NCBI RefSeq assembly: GCF_030272615.1
Contig: NC_081413.1
Span: forward strand, 161,758,849 to 161,822,848
DNA length: 64,000 bases
Origin: Cryptomeria japonica
Lineage: Eukaryota; Streptophyta; Pinopsida; Cupressales; Cupressaceae
Reading direction: 5' to 3'
Numbering within the stretch: the stretch's first letter is position 1; each line of letters begins with the position of its first letter. The translations under genes were made by a program, and so were the position numbers. Below the pieces are notes generated by a model. That model was not told where the DNA came from. It made no database searches and saw nothing but the letters and a program-made list of their open reading frames with translations. Shown here piece by piece: positions 37,000-49,520 of the stretch.

Positions 37000-38678
37000 T
37001 GTAGCGTCGTAAATTGTACGCACTTGCTAGGGTGGTACAATTTCACACCTAGTTTAGCACCCACCTTGGTCATTTTGCATTTTGCATTGCATTTCCCCTT
37101 TAGTACTTAATTAATCAAATTAATTAGGTCTAAGGTTCTATTTTATCATCTCCCACATCATAAAGTTGGGCCCTTTCATTAAAGTATGCCCTTTTCATTT
37201 TATTCCTCCTATACATCATTTAATCAAAAACCCTAATTAGGTCCTATTTTGAACTTGGGGGCTTGATTTCCGGGATCAAAACATCTCGAAATCAGCTGTA
37301 ACTTCGGGATTCGCTCTAAAATCATCATATCCGACGGCCCTGAAAATTTGGTGAAAAGTTGTCGGGACCATGGCGCCCGGCGTGCAACATGGTCCCGGAC
37401 ATTTTTCTCAAAATTTTAGGAGCGCGATCCAATCATAAAATAAAGCTTAACCCCAAGAAATTGGCGGGATATTTAATCTCTAGGTCGGCCAAAAGTTGAA
37501 ATTAAGACCTAGGGTTTCATACATAAGAGCTCTCTTTCTTCATTTGAAGGGATCCAGATTTTGGCTTTCAAGGACCTTCTATGCAGCAAAAGAGCAGATC
37601 TTTGAAGACTTCAACAACATTCAACATCCATTCATCAAGCATTCATCAATTTCATTCATTCATGTAGGGCTTTGAAGACATTGAAGAGCAATAAGAGATT
37701 ACCGACTGAAGATTGGCTTGTACTCCTCCCTTGGGGTTGGGTATGATTTCATGTTGTTTTCATGTCTTTGCATAAGCTTCAATTACATCACTTATTCATG
37801 CTTTAGATCACTTTGCATCTTGGTTTAGAGCATTTACATTATCATTTACAAGCAATTAGGGTTTACTTTCTAGGTTGCTCTAGTTTGCTTTCTTGCATTT
37901 AAGGACCTTGCACACACACTAGGTCTGCACACACAATACATTTTACAATACAACTTGGCTATTCGTGGAGGTGGAAATCACCGAAGCGGGGGTTTGACTA
38001 AGGCAAAACCCTATATAGCCACCCAAACACCTTTTCAGATATAAGTGCAGGTTTCAGGACTCAGACGACGCCGCAAGTTACAGATCCGGAAGAAGCAGAC
38101 GGAGACCAAACAACACACCAAATCTCAAAGCAAAAGACTAGGATAGGGGCGTGGGGCGCCCTTGTCCTACCAGGACAGGGGCGCTGGGCACCCTGGTCCC
38201 TGGGACAGGGGCGCTGGGCGCCCTGGTCCTCCTGACAGACAGCATTTTCAGCATTTTTGACAGCTTTTCCAGAGTGCAAAACAGCAGTTTCCGGAGCAGT
38301 TTCAGGGGCAGAATCAGGATAGTGGCGCCCGCGCCCCCGTCCCGAACATTTTCACTCAGATTTTAACACTGGGTACGCATTTACATTCTTGTCTTGTCCT
38401 TGTGTTTACAGCTTTCCGCTTTCCATTGTTTAAGTTCAATTCTGCAATCTTGTTATTAGTTCATACTTGCACTTTGGGGTTAGGGATTGAACTTGCATCA
38501 TTTTATCTTTCAATTACAACAAAGGAATAGAAATCCTAATAGGTAGCCCGTGGCTCTCTCTTCCACAAAAAGAAGTAGCCAATTGTGTGATACCTCTAGG
38601 CTCTTTTGTATTCCACAAGTGTGTGGTTGAAAGTGAGATTAGGGCATGTTTGCTTAGTGTCACTTTTTCTCCCACACA
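37000..38678 (+). repeat. G1 3' LTR (1679 bp)
   Basis: 32 bp longer than the 5' LTR, which is about one extra unit of the GC-rich minisatellite at 38145-38230; otherwise only scattered substitutions. Confidence 0.95.
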
Positions 38679-38683
38679 CCTTC
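38679..38683. repeat. G1 target-site duplication, right copy (CCTTC)
   Basis: Exact copy of 30380-30384. Confidence 0.9.
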
Positions 38684-39260
38684 CAAATACCCTAAGCAAT
38701 ATGAAGAAGCATAAAATTCCATAAAACCATAAGAGATTGGTTATCCGAGAGGCAAAACCATTGAGACCAACAATCCATCAAGATGAAGGGGAAACACCAG
38801 CTAACACCCTAGAGATCAAAGAAGTGAGCCCAAATCTCTTGGACAAAGGAGCAATGATGTAACAAGTGAGCAACATCTTCAACCACATCCTTATAAAGAA
38901 AGCATCAGTTAGGAAAAGACATCCCTCTTTTGCATAGATTATCAATGGAGAGCACTTTATTCTGCATAAAAATCCAAAAGAAAATGTTAACTTTAGGGAT
39001 TAAAAATTGTTCTAGAGACAAGACTAGAAAGGGGCTAGTGCAAAGGATCTAAAAAGCAAAGCAAAGGCTTGCGAGATAGAGAATCCTTTAGAGGAAGACC
39101 CCACCCAAACTAGGGAATCCTCAACAAGAAAGGAAGGAATATGAAAATTCAAGAGCCATTTTTTGAGAGGGAGGATCAACGGATCCAAACTAGAGAATTC
39201 AATCCATCTACCATTTTGAATATAACTAGCAACCCAGTGGCCAATCTGATTGTCAAGGGT
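38684..39260 (-). pseudogene. LINE-type pol, RT C-terminus and zinc-binding domain (right of G1)
   Basis: On the minus strand, about 39255 to 38684 reads DNQIGHWVASYIQNGRWIEF, then LDPLILPLKKW, SKGFSISQA, then IPKVNIFFWIFMQNKVLS and EDVAHLLHHCSFVQEIW. This is the linker plus reverse-transcriptase zinc-binding domain (zf-RVT) that precedes RNase H in plant LINEs. One zinc ligand is changed (CFLY where CxxC is expected). Stops are TAG or TGA at CAG/TGG-like positions, with one frameshift near 39030. The last codons before G1 (GIWK) continue as ERNNCIF on the other side at 30379. Confidence 0.8.
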
Positions 39261-39509
39261 ATATAGTTTACGACACTACAAAAATCATATTTTATTTAAA
39301 TAGCATAGTTTTTGAGGAAAGAAACTCAACAAACTAGAGAGGTGATTTGGCCTAGGAGCTACCAAAAACAAACCCTTAATCTCATGCTTAGTAGATTGGT
39401 TCCAAAAATAATTATTGGACAAATTGAGGTATACCACATGTTGGGTGTGATGAAGATGACCAATTTGAATGTCCATAGATTCTTTTAAATCCTTGGAAAA
39501 ATCCCCTAA

Positions 39510-39535
39510 AATTAATTAATTAATTAATTAATTTT
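39510..39535. repeat. ATTA microsatellite
   Basis: About six TTAA/ATTA units in a row. Confidence 0.9.
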
Positions 39536-39627
39536 TAATCCTTGATCATGTATAGAAGGTGATAAAGAACCCCTATTTAATAAATATTAATTTTAAATTC
39601 TCCACATTAGGAATGTGCAAGAAGATA

Positions 39628-39714
39628 AATCTTGTCTTCTTAGAATTCAAATCTTGTCTTTTTAAGAATTCAAAACTTGTCTTTTTAAGAAATTAATCTT
39701 GTCTTTTAAGGAAT
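39628..39714. repeat. short tandem repeat, AATCTTGTCTTTTTAAG unit
   Basis: Four imperfect copies, about 24-26 bp apart, of AATCTTGTCTTTTTAAG followed by AATTC or a variant. Confidence 0.8.
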
Positions 39715-42258
39715 ATTTTTAAAATGCAACAAACCTTATCCATCCAATATTTCCTATGTCCAATCCCCACCATTATTCTTAAAGCCACCCTTTCCAATTA
39801 ATCTACTTTTAACATTTTTCCAATCACCTTCACTTGAGAGATTTCATCAAATGTTAGACCCCATTCTTCACACTTAGCTCTTACACCTCATGGTACACTT
39901 GTCACATGAATACAACTTCAATAACTTCCTTCATCTTCCAGTAACGTAACCATCCATTGATTAATGCATTTTGGCCCTTGATTTCCCTCTTGGAAAGTCT
40001 AAAAGTCAAAGACCTCTTATATTATTTGATCATCCACCTTCATGATATTGTTATGATGTTTTTTTAATCATTCATTATCTTAATCATATTTTATTGTTGT
40101 TGGTTTGATGATTAACCACATTCCATTGGATCATATGTGTATGATCATTCTAAGGTTTACATGTATTGGGTTGGAATTAGTTTTGATTTGATACTATTCT
40201 AGTTATTTGTTGTTGTGTGTGAACATAAAATTGATATGGGGCATTAGGAAATATAGCACAAATGTGGATCTAGATAGCATGTAGACTTTCAAAATTGGAA
40301 CTTTAATGGCTTGCATGAGTGTGAGATATCCTATCTCTTAGTTTTATGAGTTGAGATACAATCCATGATAAATTCATTTCTTTATATAAACTACTTCTAT
40401 TATGTGCAAGTGTGCCAACAAAAAAGAGCTTTGCATTGAGTTTATATGTTGAAAACACTTGTGCCTTGGAGTTGGATGAAACTTGTATGAATACGCATGT
40501 AGGGATGCAATTTTGATCTAGGTTGGTTGGTCGTAGACCACTATTGCTATAAATATTCTTCTTTGCTAAATTGATTTTTTTATGTTTTAAACAAACAAAT
40601 CTTGCAATTAGACTCTGGACTTTTTGTGTTTTTTTTAGTTTAGAGAAGGTGCAAAGTATAAAGACCATTTTATGTTATGAATGTCTCTTTGGCTATCTTG
40701 TTCAAGCAATAGATAATCTATATGTATCCTTCAAATTATACTTGTAAAAGTATTCTTGCATTGACTAGTTTGACTTTGTTTCAAAGTGTATTTGACTGAA
40801 CTTTTTCAATGCATCATATTGATTTATTTGTTCAGTCATAGATTGTATAAATCATGATACACATTAATTTGATCTTGTATTGACTAATTAACAAATTGTA
40901 TTAAAATGAATTTAAACAAAAATCATCGATGTATCATATAGATTTGTTTGGCTTACAATTATATGGCCCTTTACCTTTGAGAGGCCATCAATTGTAAATG
41001 CTATTCCTTTCTTGAGAAAAGTGTCCAATCTGATTATTTCTTTCACATATTGAGAACGGTTTGAGGGCTGTGAATTCAACTGGTTTTAGTAATAAAATCT
41101 AATGTTATCGCAAATTGGACATCATTCTCGTCTGGTTCGCACAGTAAAAGGTCTTCAGAATGGCTGCAGTTTTTCAGAATAGGAAAGCACCTTCAAATGT
41201 ATTTGATTTGAAGGATAGAGGCGTACATATTTCTATAATGGTTATCAAATGTCGTCTGCTGGATACGCGGAATTCTGTGATGGTTAGTCTTTTGTGAGGT
41301 GCGGACTATCAATAGATAAATGTGATGGTTAGTCTTTGGTTTTTAGTGATGATAATATATGAGTTATTTTTATAACAATTAAATAAAAATATTAAGTTTT
41401 AATTGTCATTTTGATGATAGTTAATGGTGTTATAATGTCTTTAATACGTGATGGATGTATAAACTGATTTTTTCTTCAAATTAGATTTTTTGATGTTTAA
41501 TTTAAAATTAGGCATATAATTCTTCATGTATAAATTGATTGTTCTGGTTGTAGAGTTGGTTAGTTATGATTAGTAAGAAATAGATTGGCTTGGACTTATG
41601 ATTGAACTTGAAATCAAAAGTTCAAGGGTCAAATATATATATTCTGAATCTATTGAAGATTCAATCCAAGGACTATAGGTAATTTGAATATTATGCTTGA
41701 ACCTTTGGAATGTGTGAATGTAGGTTCAGGTTTATTTACCAAATTTTATGTAAAATAGTGTAACTTATATACTAGTCATTACATCTAGACAAATGTGCAA
41801 AGTGAATCCAAAATGGAGGGGATGTGTTTTGACCTACATTGACTTGCATACAAAAAAGTATGAATATTGCATGTCAATGAAAACAAGTAGATAACACGAA
41901 GGAAATAACATAATGCTTATTGAAGGATATATATATGCATAACAATTGAATGTGTAGCTCTCATGTAATGAAATATTTCATCTTGAAAGATTCAAAATTA
42001 AGAATTATAAATAACTACATATTAGTGACAATGTATAAATAATATATGGAAAAAGAAAGAGTGGGCTACAAATGAGCTAGAAAATAGAGATATATGTGTG
42101 GCATTGAGAGAGCCTACACAAAAGGTGATGTCATTGGATGCAAAGGGCCTATGCACAAAGACCATGAAACTATAAAATGAATGCATCCATGATGGGAATG
42201 AAGTCACAAATAGAACGAAGTTATAATGATCATCAATTTATAACTATAATATTAATCA

Positions 42259-44675
42259 TTAAAAAATGGTTATTTTATATGCCCCTTTCAAATGACTACA
42301 TTTAAACATTTCAAGGAAATGAAGGAGATGAGAAACATTGATAAGTAGATGAGAATGAGTCTCATCATCTGGATCACTAACATCACTATCCACAATGGAG
42401 GAAGGTGGAGGAGGTAGAGAGGCTAAGCTAGGAGAGCTTTCCTCAAAATGAACACTCCTCTCAGTGAACACCTCATGTGTCTCAGGATCCATCAATCAAT
42501 ATGCCTTAACACCCTCAGGATATTCAACAAATATGGAAGGCCTACTTTGAGGTTCCGATGCCTTGCATTTCTGTGGAGGTATGCGAGCCCATGCTGGACA
42601 CCCAAAGACTCTGAAATGTCTCACAATTGGTTTCCTACTAGCCCAAGTCTCAAAAGGAGTAATACCTTGCAAAGCTTTGTGAGGAACCCGATTCTGGATG
42701 TGTGTGGCACAACTGATAGCCTCTGCCCAAAAGGCGGGATCAAGAGAACGTGCATGTATCATACAACTAGCCATTTCTTTGAGAGTTCTATTCTTGTGCT
42801 CTGCAACTCTGTTCTACTGTGGAGTGTATGCAACAGAATGATGAAGATCAATCCCCTCAAATATACAAAATCCTCAAGTCTTTTGTTCACATATTTCCTT
42901 CCATTATCTATGCAAAGAATCTTGACCAATATCCCAGATTGCTTCTCCACATGAGTCTTGAAGTCTTGAAATCTGTCAAATAGTTCACTCTTATGAATAA
43001 GAAAGTAGACCCAAGAGAAGCAAGAGTAGTCATCAATGAAGGTGAGGACATAGCAGGCCTTACTAAATGAAGGTGCTGGAAATGGGCCTACTACATTGCT
43101 GAACAAATTGAAGAACTTCCAAAGCTCTCCAAGCTTTCCCCTTATCAAACTTCTCCTCGGGATGCTTTCCCATGGAAAACCCTAAACATACACCCTCTGA
43201 AAAAGTGATTCGAGGTAGACCTATGACCATGTCTTTAGTGCTAAGCTGTTGAAGATAGCGGTAGTTGAGGTGACCAAACCACTCATGCCATAGCTTACTT
43301 TCTGAATTTGAATGAGTAAGAAAGGCCCTAGAAGGAGAACTTGGCACAAAGTGGGAGAATGAATAAAGCCTTGAGTTGTCATTGACTTGTCCGACTACTA
43401 CCAAGTTATCATTATCAAGTTCCTTTACCACAACTGAATCGAGTGTAAACTCAACCTTTTTCCCATTCCCATAGTGAGTGATTTGGTAGATAGAGAGAAG
43501 ATTGGTAAACAAGTTAGGAACATAGAGAACATTCTCAAATGTTCCATCATCCATGTCAACTGAACCTTTCCCTTCAACCTCAACTTGTGTATCATCACCT
43601 ATGTAAATGTGAGGTACCTTTGACGGCTCCAATGAAGAAAAATGCTCCTTTGTAGAACCCATGTGATAAGAGGCACCCGAGTCAAGTATCCACTGCTGTG
43701 AAGAACATTTTGTAGCCACAAATGCTTTCCCTTTTCCCTTAGACTGTGAGGAAGAGGAAGGAGATGAATCCTTCTTTATGTAGGCAGATGGCAAGTTGAT
43801 GTTGTTTTTCTTAAGAAGATTTGTCATCTCATCAACTTTTTGGTGTGGCATCAATGCTCATCATGACCATACTTCTTGCAATATGCACAAGTTGGTTTAT
43901 CCTTATTAGGTGGAGTCCCCTTCTTAGAAGAGGATAAAAAATTGCCTTGTGATGGAGAGGATGATTGCCCTTTTTCCTTCTGTAGCTTTGACTTATATTG
44001 CTTCTTCTTGTTGTTGATATATTTGCCTTGACTCCCTTGATTAGCCACCAAAGCCTTGGACTTTGAAGACTTGAGAAGCCCCATGTTCAACAACTTAGAT
44101 TGTTCCAATATCAATATTTCTATGAAAGCATCAAATGAAGGCATAATGTAGGAACCTCTCACTGTCAAACGATGAGTTTGGAAGCTAGACATAAATGCTG
44201 CATATTCTGGTGCAAGCTTGTCCAACAAGTTGAATATCAACTGAGCATCCTTTTTGTCAATTCCAAAATCCTTAAGCTTTTCTCTTAGCTCATTTGCTTT
44301 GGTGACATAATCTTGGATTGTATCAAAACTCTTAGGATCCAAGTTGGTGAGCTCATTGTCAATCTTGTAACCTTTGATTTCATCAACTTGACCATACGAT
44401 TTTTGAAACATATCCCAAGCCTCTTTGATTGTAGTACACTTCTCAATGTGAAAAATAAGGTCATTTGATACATACTTACGCAAAGTTCCAAGAGCCATGC
44501 AATTCTTAGTGAGTCATTCTAACTGAGCATTAGGATCAGCCTTAGGATCAGGTGGTGTTGCTATTGTTCCATCTATGTAATGTGTGAGACCTTTTTCCAT
44601 TAATTTGCTCCATACTTTAATTTTCCAAGATGCATAATTATGTGGAGTTAAAGGTGGAAATTTATGAGGACTCAT
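42259..44675 (-). pseudogene. copia element C3 fragment: gag, protease, integrase
   Basis: Gag starts at 44675 (MSPHKFPPLTPHNYASWKIK), with the zinc knuckle CAYCKKYGHDEH-stop-C at about 43850-43890. A frameshift follows, then the protease WILDSGASYHMGS (D-S-G intact), the pre-integrase HLNYRYLQQL, a frameshift near 43105, and the integrase core (TFIDDYSCFSWVYFL, CIDNGRKYV). PQ-TAG-NRVAEHKNRT follows in a further frame, then GCPAWARIPPQK. The frame ends in SVHFEESSPSLASLP without any RT. No LTR or PBS was found, so it is a truncated copy. Its wording differs from C1/C2, so it is another copia lineage. Confidence 0.82.
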
Positions 44676-45439
44676 TGCAACAAAAATGAAAGAGCACAAA
44701 GAAAGAGAGGCACAATCACACAAGACACCTCCCCAAATTCACTCAATCAAAGAACCCCCCTCCCCAAAAAATGATGATTTGGCACTTTATACTTAGTGCG
44801 TGTACAATGTGCCACTTGCAAAAAAGGCAAAGTGGACTTCTGATTTCAACTTTACAACTGCCTCAATGAGGACAAAGGAGACTCAAACTAATTGTTAGCA
44901 CATATTTTTACAAAACATTTTGTGCTATATGGAGGCCTTTTTCCTATCATATGAGCATTTACTACTAGTTTGGATGTGCAGGAACCTTATTAGCATGAGT
45001 AAAGTTCTCTAAGGATCAGTTGTTTCAGGAATGTCAAGGTATCACTTGGGCATACTAAGGGCATGCACTGAGTATAGAGTGCACAAGGAATCCAGTATGG
45101 AAGCATTTATCAGTAGAGAAGTCATTATGGTATAATCTATGATTGTTTTCCAGTATGTATCAAACCCCGTGGGATAGCTGGGATCACTAATATTCATGGT
45201 GGATGGCTCATTTGTTCAAAATTGCAAAATTTGAATTATCAGCATAAGTAGTCCCAATGAAACAGTATTGGCAAGAAAAAGAAAGATTATCAACATAACA
45301 TTTACTAGTAAATCAGAAGGCAGACCCATTGGAGCACTTAAATAATATTCAGCATGATGCGCACTCTTGGGAATGATACCATTGGGATAGCTTGTTTCGA
45401 TGAGGTAGAAGGAGGGGGTTTTCTATCAGCATGCATCAG
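44676..45439. other. gene-free segment right of C3
   Basis: Should contain the C3 leader and 5' LTR if they existed, but I found neither a PBS nor a matching repeat. No coding frame. Confidence 0.45.
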
Positions 45440-46370
45440 CTTATCAGAGAAGTGTAAAACTTGTTATACCGATAGCCGATGAGGCTATCAACGTGACTTA
45501 TAACAATAAAAACTCTATCCCAATACCCGATAACTGAAGCGAACTGAAGGCGGGTCCATCGGAGAAAAGAACCACAGCGGGATAATGTAGGAACAGTTTG
45601 GCCAATCCCCGATGACATGGAGAATCAGAGGGCAGAACCATCAGTATTACCTATACCGATAAAACCAACTTAGAGGTATAAAGCATAAAAGTACAACAGA
45701 GTAACATCAGGACTTTGGGAGGAGGAATTTCATGCTATGTCGAATCTCGATGAGATTGTTACAACGAATGGTGAATTGCAAGGAGGTCTTCGGGGAGAGT
45801 TATATCAATAAAGCAGAAAGCTTAGGTAGAATGCAGATTGAAATGTTGAGGTCATTAGGGCATCGGAGGGACATAAAATAAATTAGGCCGATACTCGATG
45901 GATTAAGTTAGAGTAGAAACCGAAGGCGGGTGTATCGGGGAGAGTTATACCGATGGACCATGAAAACAAAAGCAAAGCCAAAAAAAAGGAGAGTGGATTG
46001 GGATAGGTTACACCGGTCGAAGCCAAAGTCATCAAGACATCATCAGCTCATCGGGAAGAGACATTTTTGTTATACCGATGCCCGATGAGAAAGTGGAGAA
46101 GGATGCGCAAGTATGAAGTCAATGTCATTGGCTCATTGGAGAGACATAAAAGTGAGTTATACCGATACCCAATGGGCAGAATGCCACAACGGAAAGAAAG
46201 ACGGATTCATAGGCATAATGTGTACCAATGAGACACGAAGATGGGCCTATCGGGGTGACATACGCCATCAAAAGGACAAGTAAAGGAATTAAAGAGGTAT
46301 ACATTACAAGTGGCACCAAAAAATCAAAATTTTTAGGCCGAGTTATGCCGGTTAGCCGTTGAGAAATCTG
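45440..46370. repeat. degenerate repeat of TATACCGAT/CCCGATGAG words
   Basis: TTATACCGATGCCCGATGAG and variants recur at about 45459, 45530, 45605, 45647, 45888, 45948, 46072, 46158 and 46340, often paired with GGCGGGTCCATCGG or TATCGGGGAGAG. Spacing is irregular (roughly 40-200 bp). It is an old dispersed short repeat, not a clean tandem array. No ORF. Confidence 0.55.
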
Positions 46371-46502
46371 GTGTGAAAACAGACATGACAACCATTATTT
46401 AATATATCCAACGGGTAGGCCTGAAATCGCACGAAGCAAATCTAACTAGGATTTTTTCCAGATGTTAGCTATAATAGAGGATGAACTTATATATGGGGTC
46501 TC

Positions 46503-49500
46503 GTGCAAGTTGTTTTTCACAAATTAATTAGAAAGTGTTTTGATATCTCTAGAGTGATAATTGAAGTTGTAGAGTATAGGACAAAGGATTTGGAAAATGG
46601 AGGGTTCGAGTGCAAAAGGAAAGTCACAAAAATATCCAGTGAAACATCTAAAAAATCAAAGGTAGAGGAGGCTGCCAAACAAAGGAAGATAAATCAAGAT
46701 ATGATCGATTAGATGAGTTCTTTAGGAGCTAAGTCTAGAAGGTCGAAGACCAATTTGCCAATTCGTGACCAGTTGGAGGATAGGTACAAAGAGATTGGTG
46801 ATGTATGGACTAGAGTGAGAGGATATGAATTGTTCTTGTTCCATTATATAAGGAGAAACGATGCAATTCCTATCTCTAACCCATGGAGCACTAGTCTAGG
46901 TAAACTCACAGTCCCCAATGTGTTTGTAAATATGGACTTGCTCAAGCTCATGGTTAGAAACTATGATGTTTCTAAGAGATGTATCTTGTTGCCCGACGGG
47001 ACTGCTTTCATTCATTTCGTAGTAGCAATGATTCAAGAAGTCTTTGGTTTGGATTCTGAGGTAAAGGTGCCTCTCTCTTTTGACGAATTGGAGGAGGAAT
47101 ATAGAAAGATGGACACCACATATTAGGGTTGGAATTTGGCATTTCATAAGGTTGAAAAGCGAAGGCTAACAGAGGAGGACGGGCCGCCTTACGATATTGA
47201 CATTTTCAAGAAATATTTCCAATATACCAACATGTCTTGTGGACAGGCAGGCAGAGTCGAGGCTCGAGACGTAGGAAAAATGGGACTGCTGGTTTTGGCA
47301 GTCGATATCTAGAGACATGAGCCAAGAGCGTTTGATTTTGCTGCATATCTGGCAGATAGATTGCATGAGGGTTTTCTAAACCTGAAGAACAATATTGATA
47401 AGCATTTCAAGCATTATTCTCTGCTAATGTGTATAATATTGTTTTATGGTTAATTCAAAGGATTGTGGCTAGAGGGTTTGAGAGTAAATCAGTTTGGAAA
47501 GGATGGAGAGGAGCAACTTGTGCAGCTATGGGTTTCTAGGTATGTCAGTTCCCATTATGTGAAGTTTGAAGAATTTTTTGTCAAACCCTTGTTCAGGATG
47601 TATAATGAAACTATTGGAGGATCCTTTTCAGAAACCGTTAAGAATTTTCTTCGGCTATTGGAGCACCATAACACCAAAGTGAATCATAATTGGGGTGATT
47701 GGTTTTCATGTGCCAATTTCACTTTTGTCAAGGTGTTCGGTTTTGAGGGTTCGCCATATGTATTTCCTAAACCAGCACCTGAACCTATTGTATTTTTAGA
47801 AATTGTTAGGTAGCTTAGTGTTTCCAATGCTCGTCATTTTGGGGATGCACGTAAGAAGGCCTTTTTTCTAGGGACTTTGGAGTTTGGAGATTTTAGGATT
47901 GTGTCAACCAGGACTTATGAAGCCATTGACAAAAAGTTAGCAGATGAATATAATTTGTTGCTACACACACCCAAGAAGAATTATGATCTTGAGGGATATA
48001 TAAACATGTGCAAGAAAAGGAAGGCCCTAGGAGGTTATATCCATTTTATTGATGATATGGAAGATTTGTGCATAAATAAGGAAGTTGAATAATTGGCTGA
48101 TGTGATGGAAGATTTGGAGAAAAGGTTACAAGAGAGAAAACAAAGGCTGGAGGACCTCCAAGGTGAAGAAGAGGAACGTGCAGAAAGTGACTCAGGGGAG
48201 AATGAAGTTGTATCAAAATTATAGGTACCTAATAGAGAAGAAGAGCCTAATGCACAGGACAAATTAATCACAATCTTGAATGCAGAGGTAGATGATAGAA
48301 TGATTGAGCACACCACTTTTGTATCAGATGATCAATTCATAAAATCTAAGGAGTTCAAATCATTCTTGTATCATTTCAAAGGTAAGAAATTAAGGGAAGT
48401 AGTGCCAAATATTACCCCTGAGAATGAAGCAGAAATGAAGAGGAGGTTGAAGGAAGACATCAATACAGAAGTTGAGAATATGACCCCATAGAAGGGGAGA
48501 CAATTACTAGTAGAGGTTGGTATAATTTTGTTTCTAGGATGGGACCTGAGTGCCTCGTTTATTTTTTATTCTTTGTTGCACTCGGATAATAGGGATATGA
48601 AATTGGATATCCAAGGAGTAAAAGATATTTTTATTGGATCAAGGTATGATCCAAATGAGGAAGAAATGTTGCTATGGGCCTTATACCCTCCCAATAAGAG
48701 ACCTAAGATAATAGATGTAGATAAGGCTTTCAGTCATATGATGAGGTTGAAAGTTGGAGAGGTGGATCCTATGGTCACTACAAATATAGGGATTGACATT
48801 TCCAGATTTAATAAGGCCCAGTTGAAATGGGAACTTGTTGAAAAGCATAAATACAAAGCATTGTATGAAGAAGTTTTAAAAAGAGGAGGACATCCAATAC
48901 CACAAATCACTAGTTCTAGTGCCCAATGGAAAAGGAAGTTTGAGAAGCTAGCCTTGGAACAAAATAAGATGAAGAAGAAAATGAAAACTATCAGGACGAA
49001 TGCTTCCTGTGTGTTCATGACAAGGAGACATGAAAATTTAGAAAAGGTTTTGGATGAGTTATGGGGTGTGTATCAAAAGAACATGGATAATTTGGTTTCT
49101 AACCAAAGGATTCATGATAGACGAAATTTGATATTATAGGATAAGTCATTGAAAGAAAAGACTGTCAGAAGGATAACATAACTAATTGAAATTCATGAGA
49201 AGTACACCAAAGAGTTGAAGGAAGAGTTACATGAGTGCCAAGAGGTTTTACAGAATGAGATTCCCAGTTTGGTTGATGACGTAGGGATTATCAAGGATAA
49301 GAGTGCATGGATCTCAGAATGTAAGGTTTTACTTAGTGCAGCTCTCAGTGTCACCCAGGCAGATACCCTGGATATGAATGAAATAATTGACCAGTTAGAG
49401 AACCTGATTAAGATGGAGATGGCGCTCAGGGATACCATTTTCAATGCAGTTACATACAAAGATGAAGGCTACCTGAAACACATCAAGAAATGCGGGAAGG

Positions 49501-49520
49501 GGCTGGATCCAAAGAATTAA
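46503..49520 (+). pseudogene. 3-kb unrecognised ORF broken only by TAG/TAA codons
   Basis: All fragments (46503-46712, 46713-47126, 47463-47813, 47877-48092, 48276-48491, 48528-49139, 49215-49520) lie in the same frame and read as one protein of about 1000 residues, with no frameshift. The ten internal stops are TAG at 46710, 47124, 47310, 47811, 48222, 48489 and 49137, and TAA at 47451, 48090 and 49179. There is no internal TGA. Each would be glutamine if C had mutated to T. The protein has a globular N-terminal half (WTRVRGYELFLFHYIRRND, IQEVFGLD, WGDWFSCANF), an acidic middle (48080-48220) and a coiled-coil C-terminus. No family recognised; possibly an extra ORF of a retroelement. The true start may lie upstream (ATG at 46464, other frame). 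Confidence 0.65.

Larger units (their letters stand above)
30385..38678 (+). mobile_element. non-autonomous Ty3/gypsy retrotransposon G1 (8.3 kb)
   Basis: Complete element: LTRs 30385-32031 and 37000-38678, both starting TGTAGCGTCGTAAATTG and ending CTCCCACACA, with duplication CCTTC on both sides. The 5-kb interior holds a PBS, one long broken frame with a protease-like region (32199-35306), 1.7 kb of non-coding DNA and a PPT. There is no RT, RNase H or integrase, so movement would need proteins from elsewhere; element H at the right edge shares its LTR, PPT and 3' internal end. The LTRs are nearly identical, so the insertion looks young. Confidence 0.95.
39261..42258. other. gene-free AT-rich region
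   Basis: No convincing gene. 39285-39500 on the minus strand may be further decayed LINE sequence (PRPNHLSSLLSFFPQKLCYL). Simple repeats are listed separately. The remainder (39720-42258) is A/T-rich, with only short random frames. Confidence 0.5.

Noticed and set aside
46503-49520. Alternative genetic code (TAG/TAA read as Gln)
   Set aside because: CAG and CAA are used freely for Gln in the same frame, the frame ends at a TAA, and intact pol in the same window uses the standard code. Mutation explains the data better.
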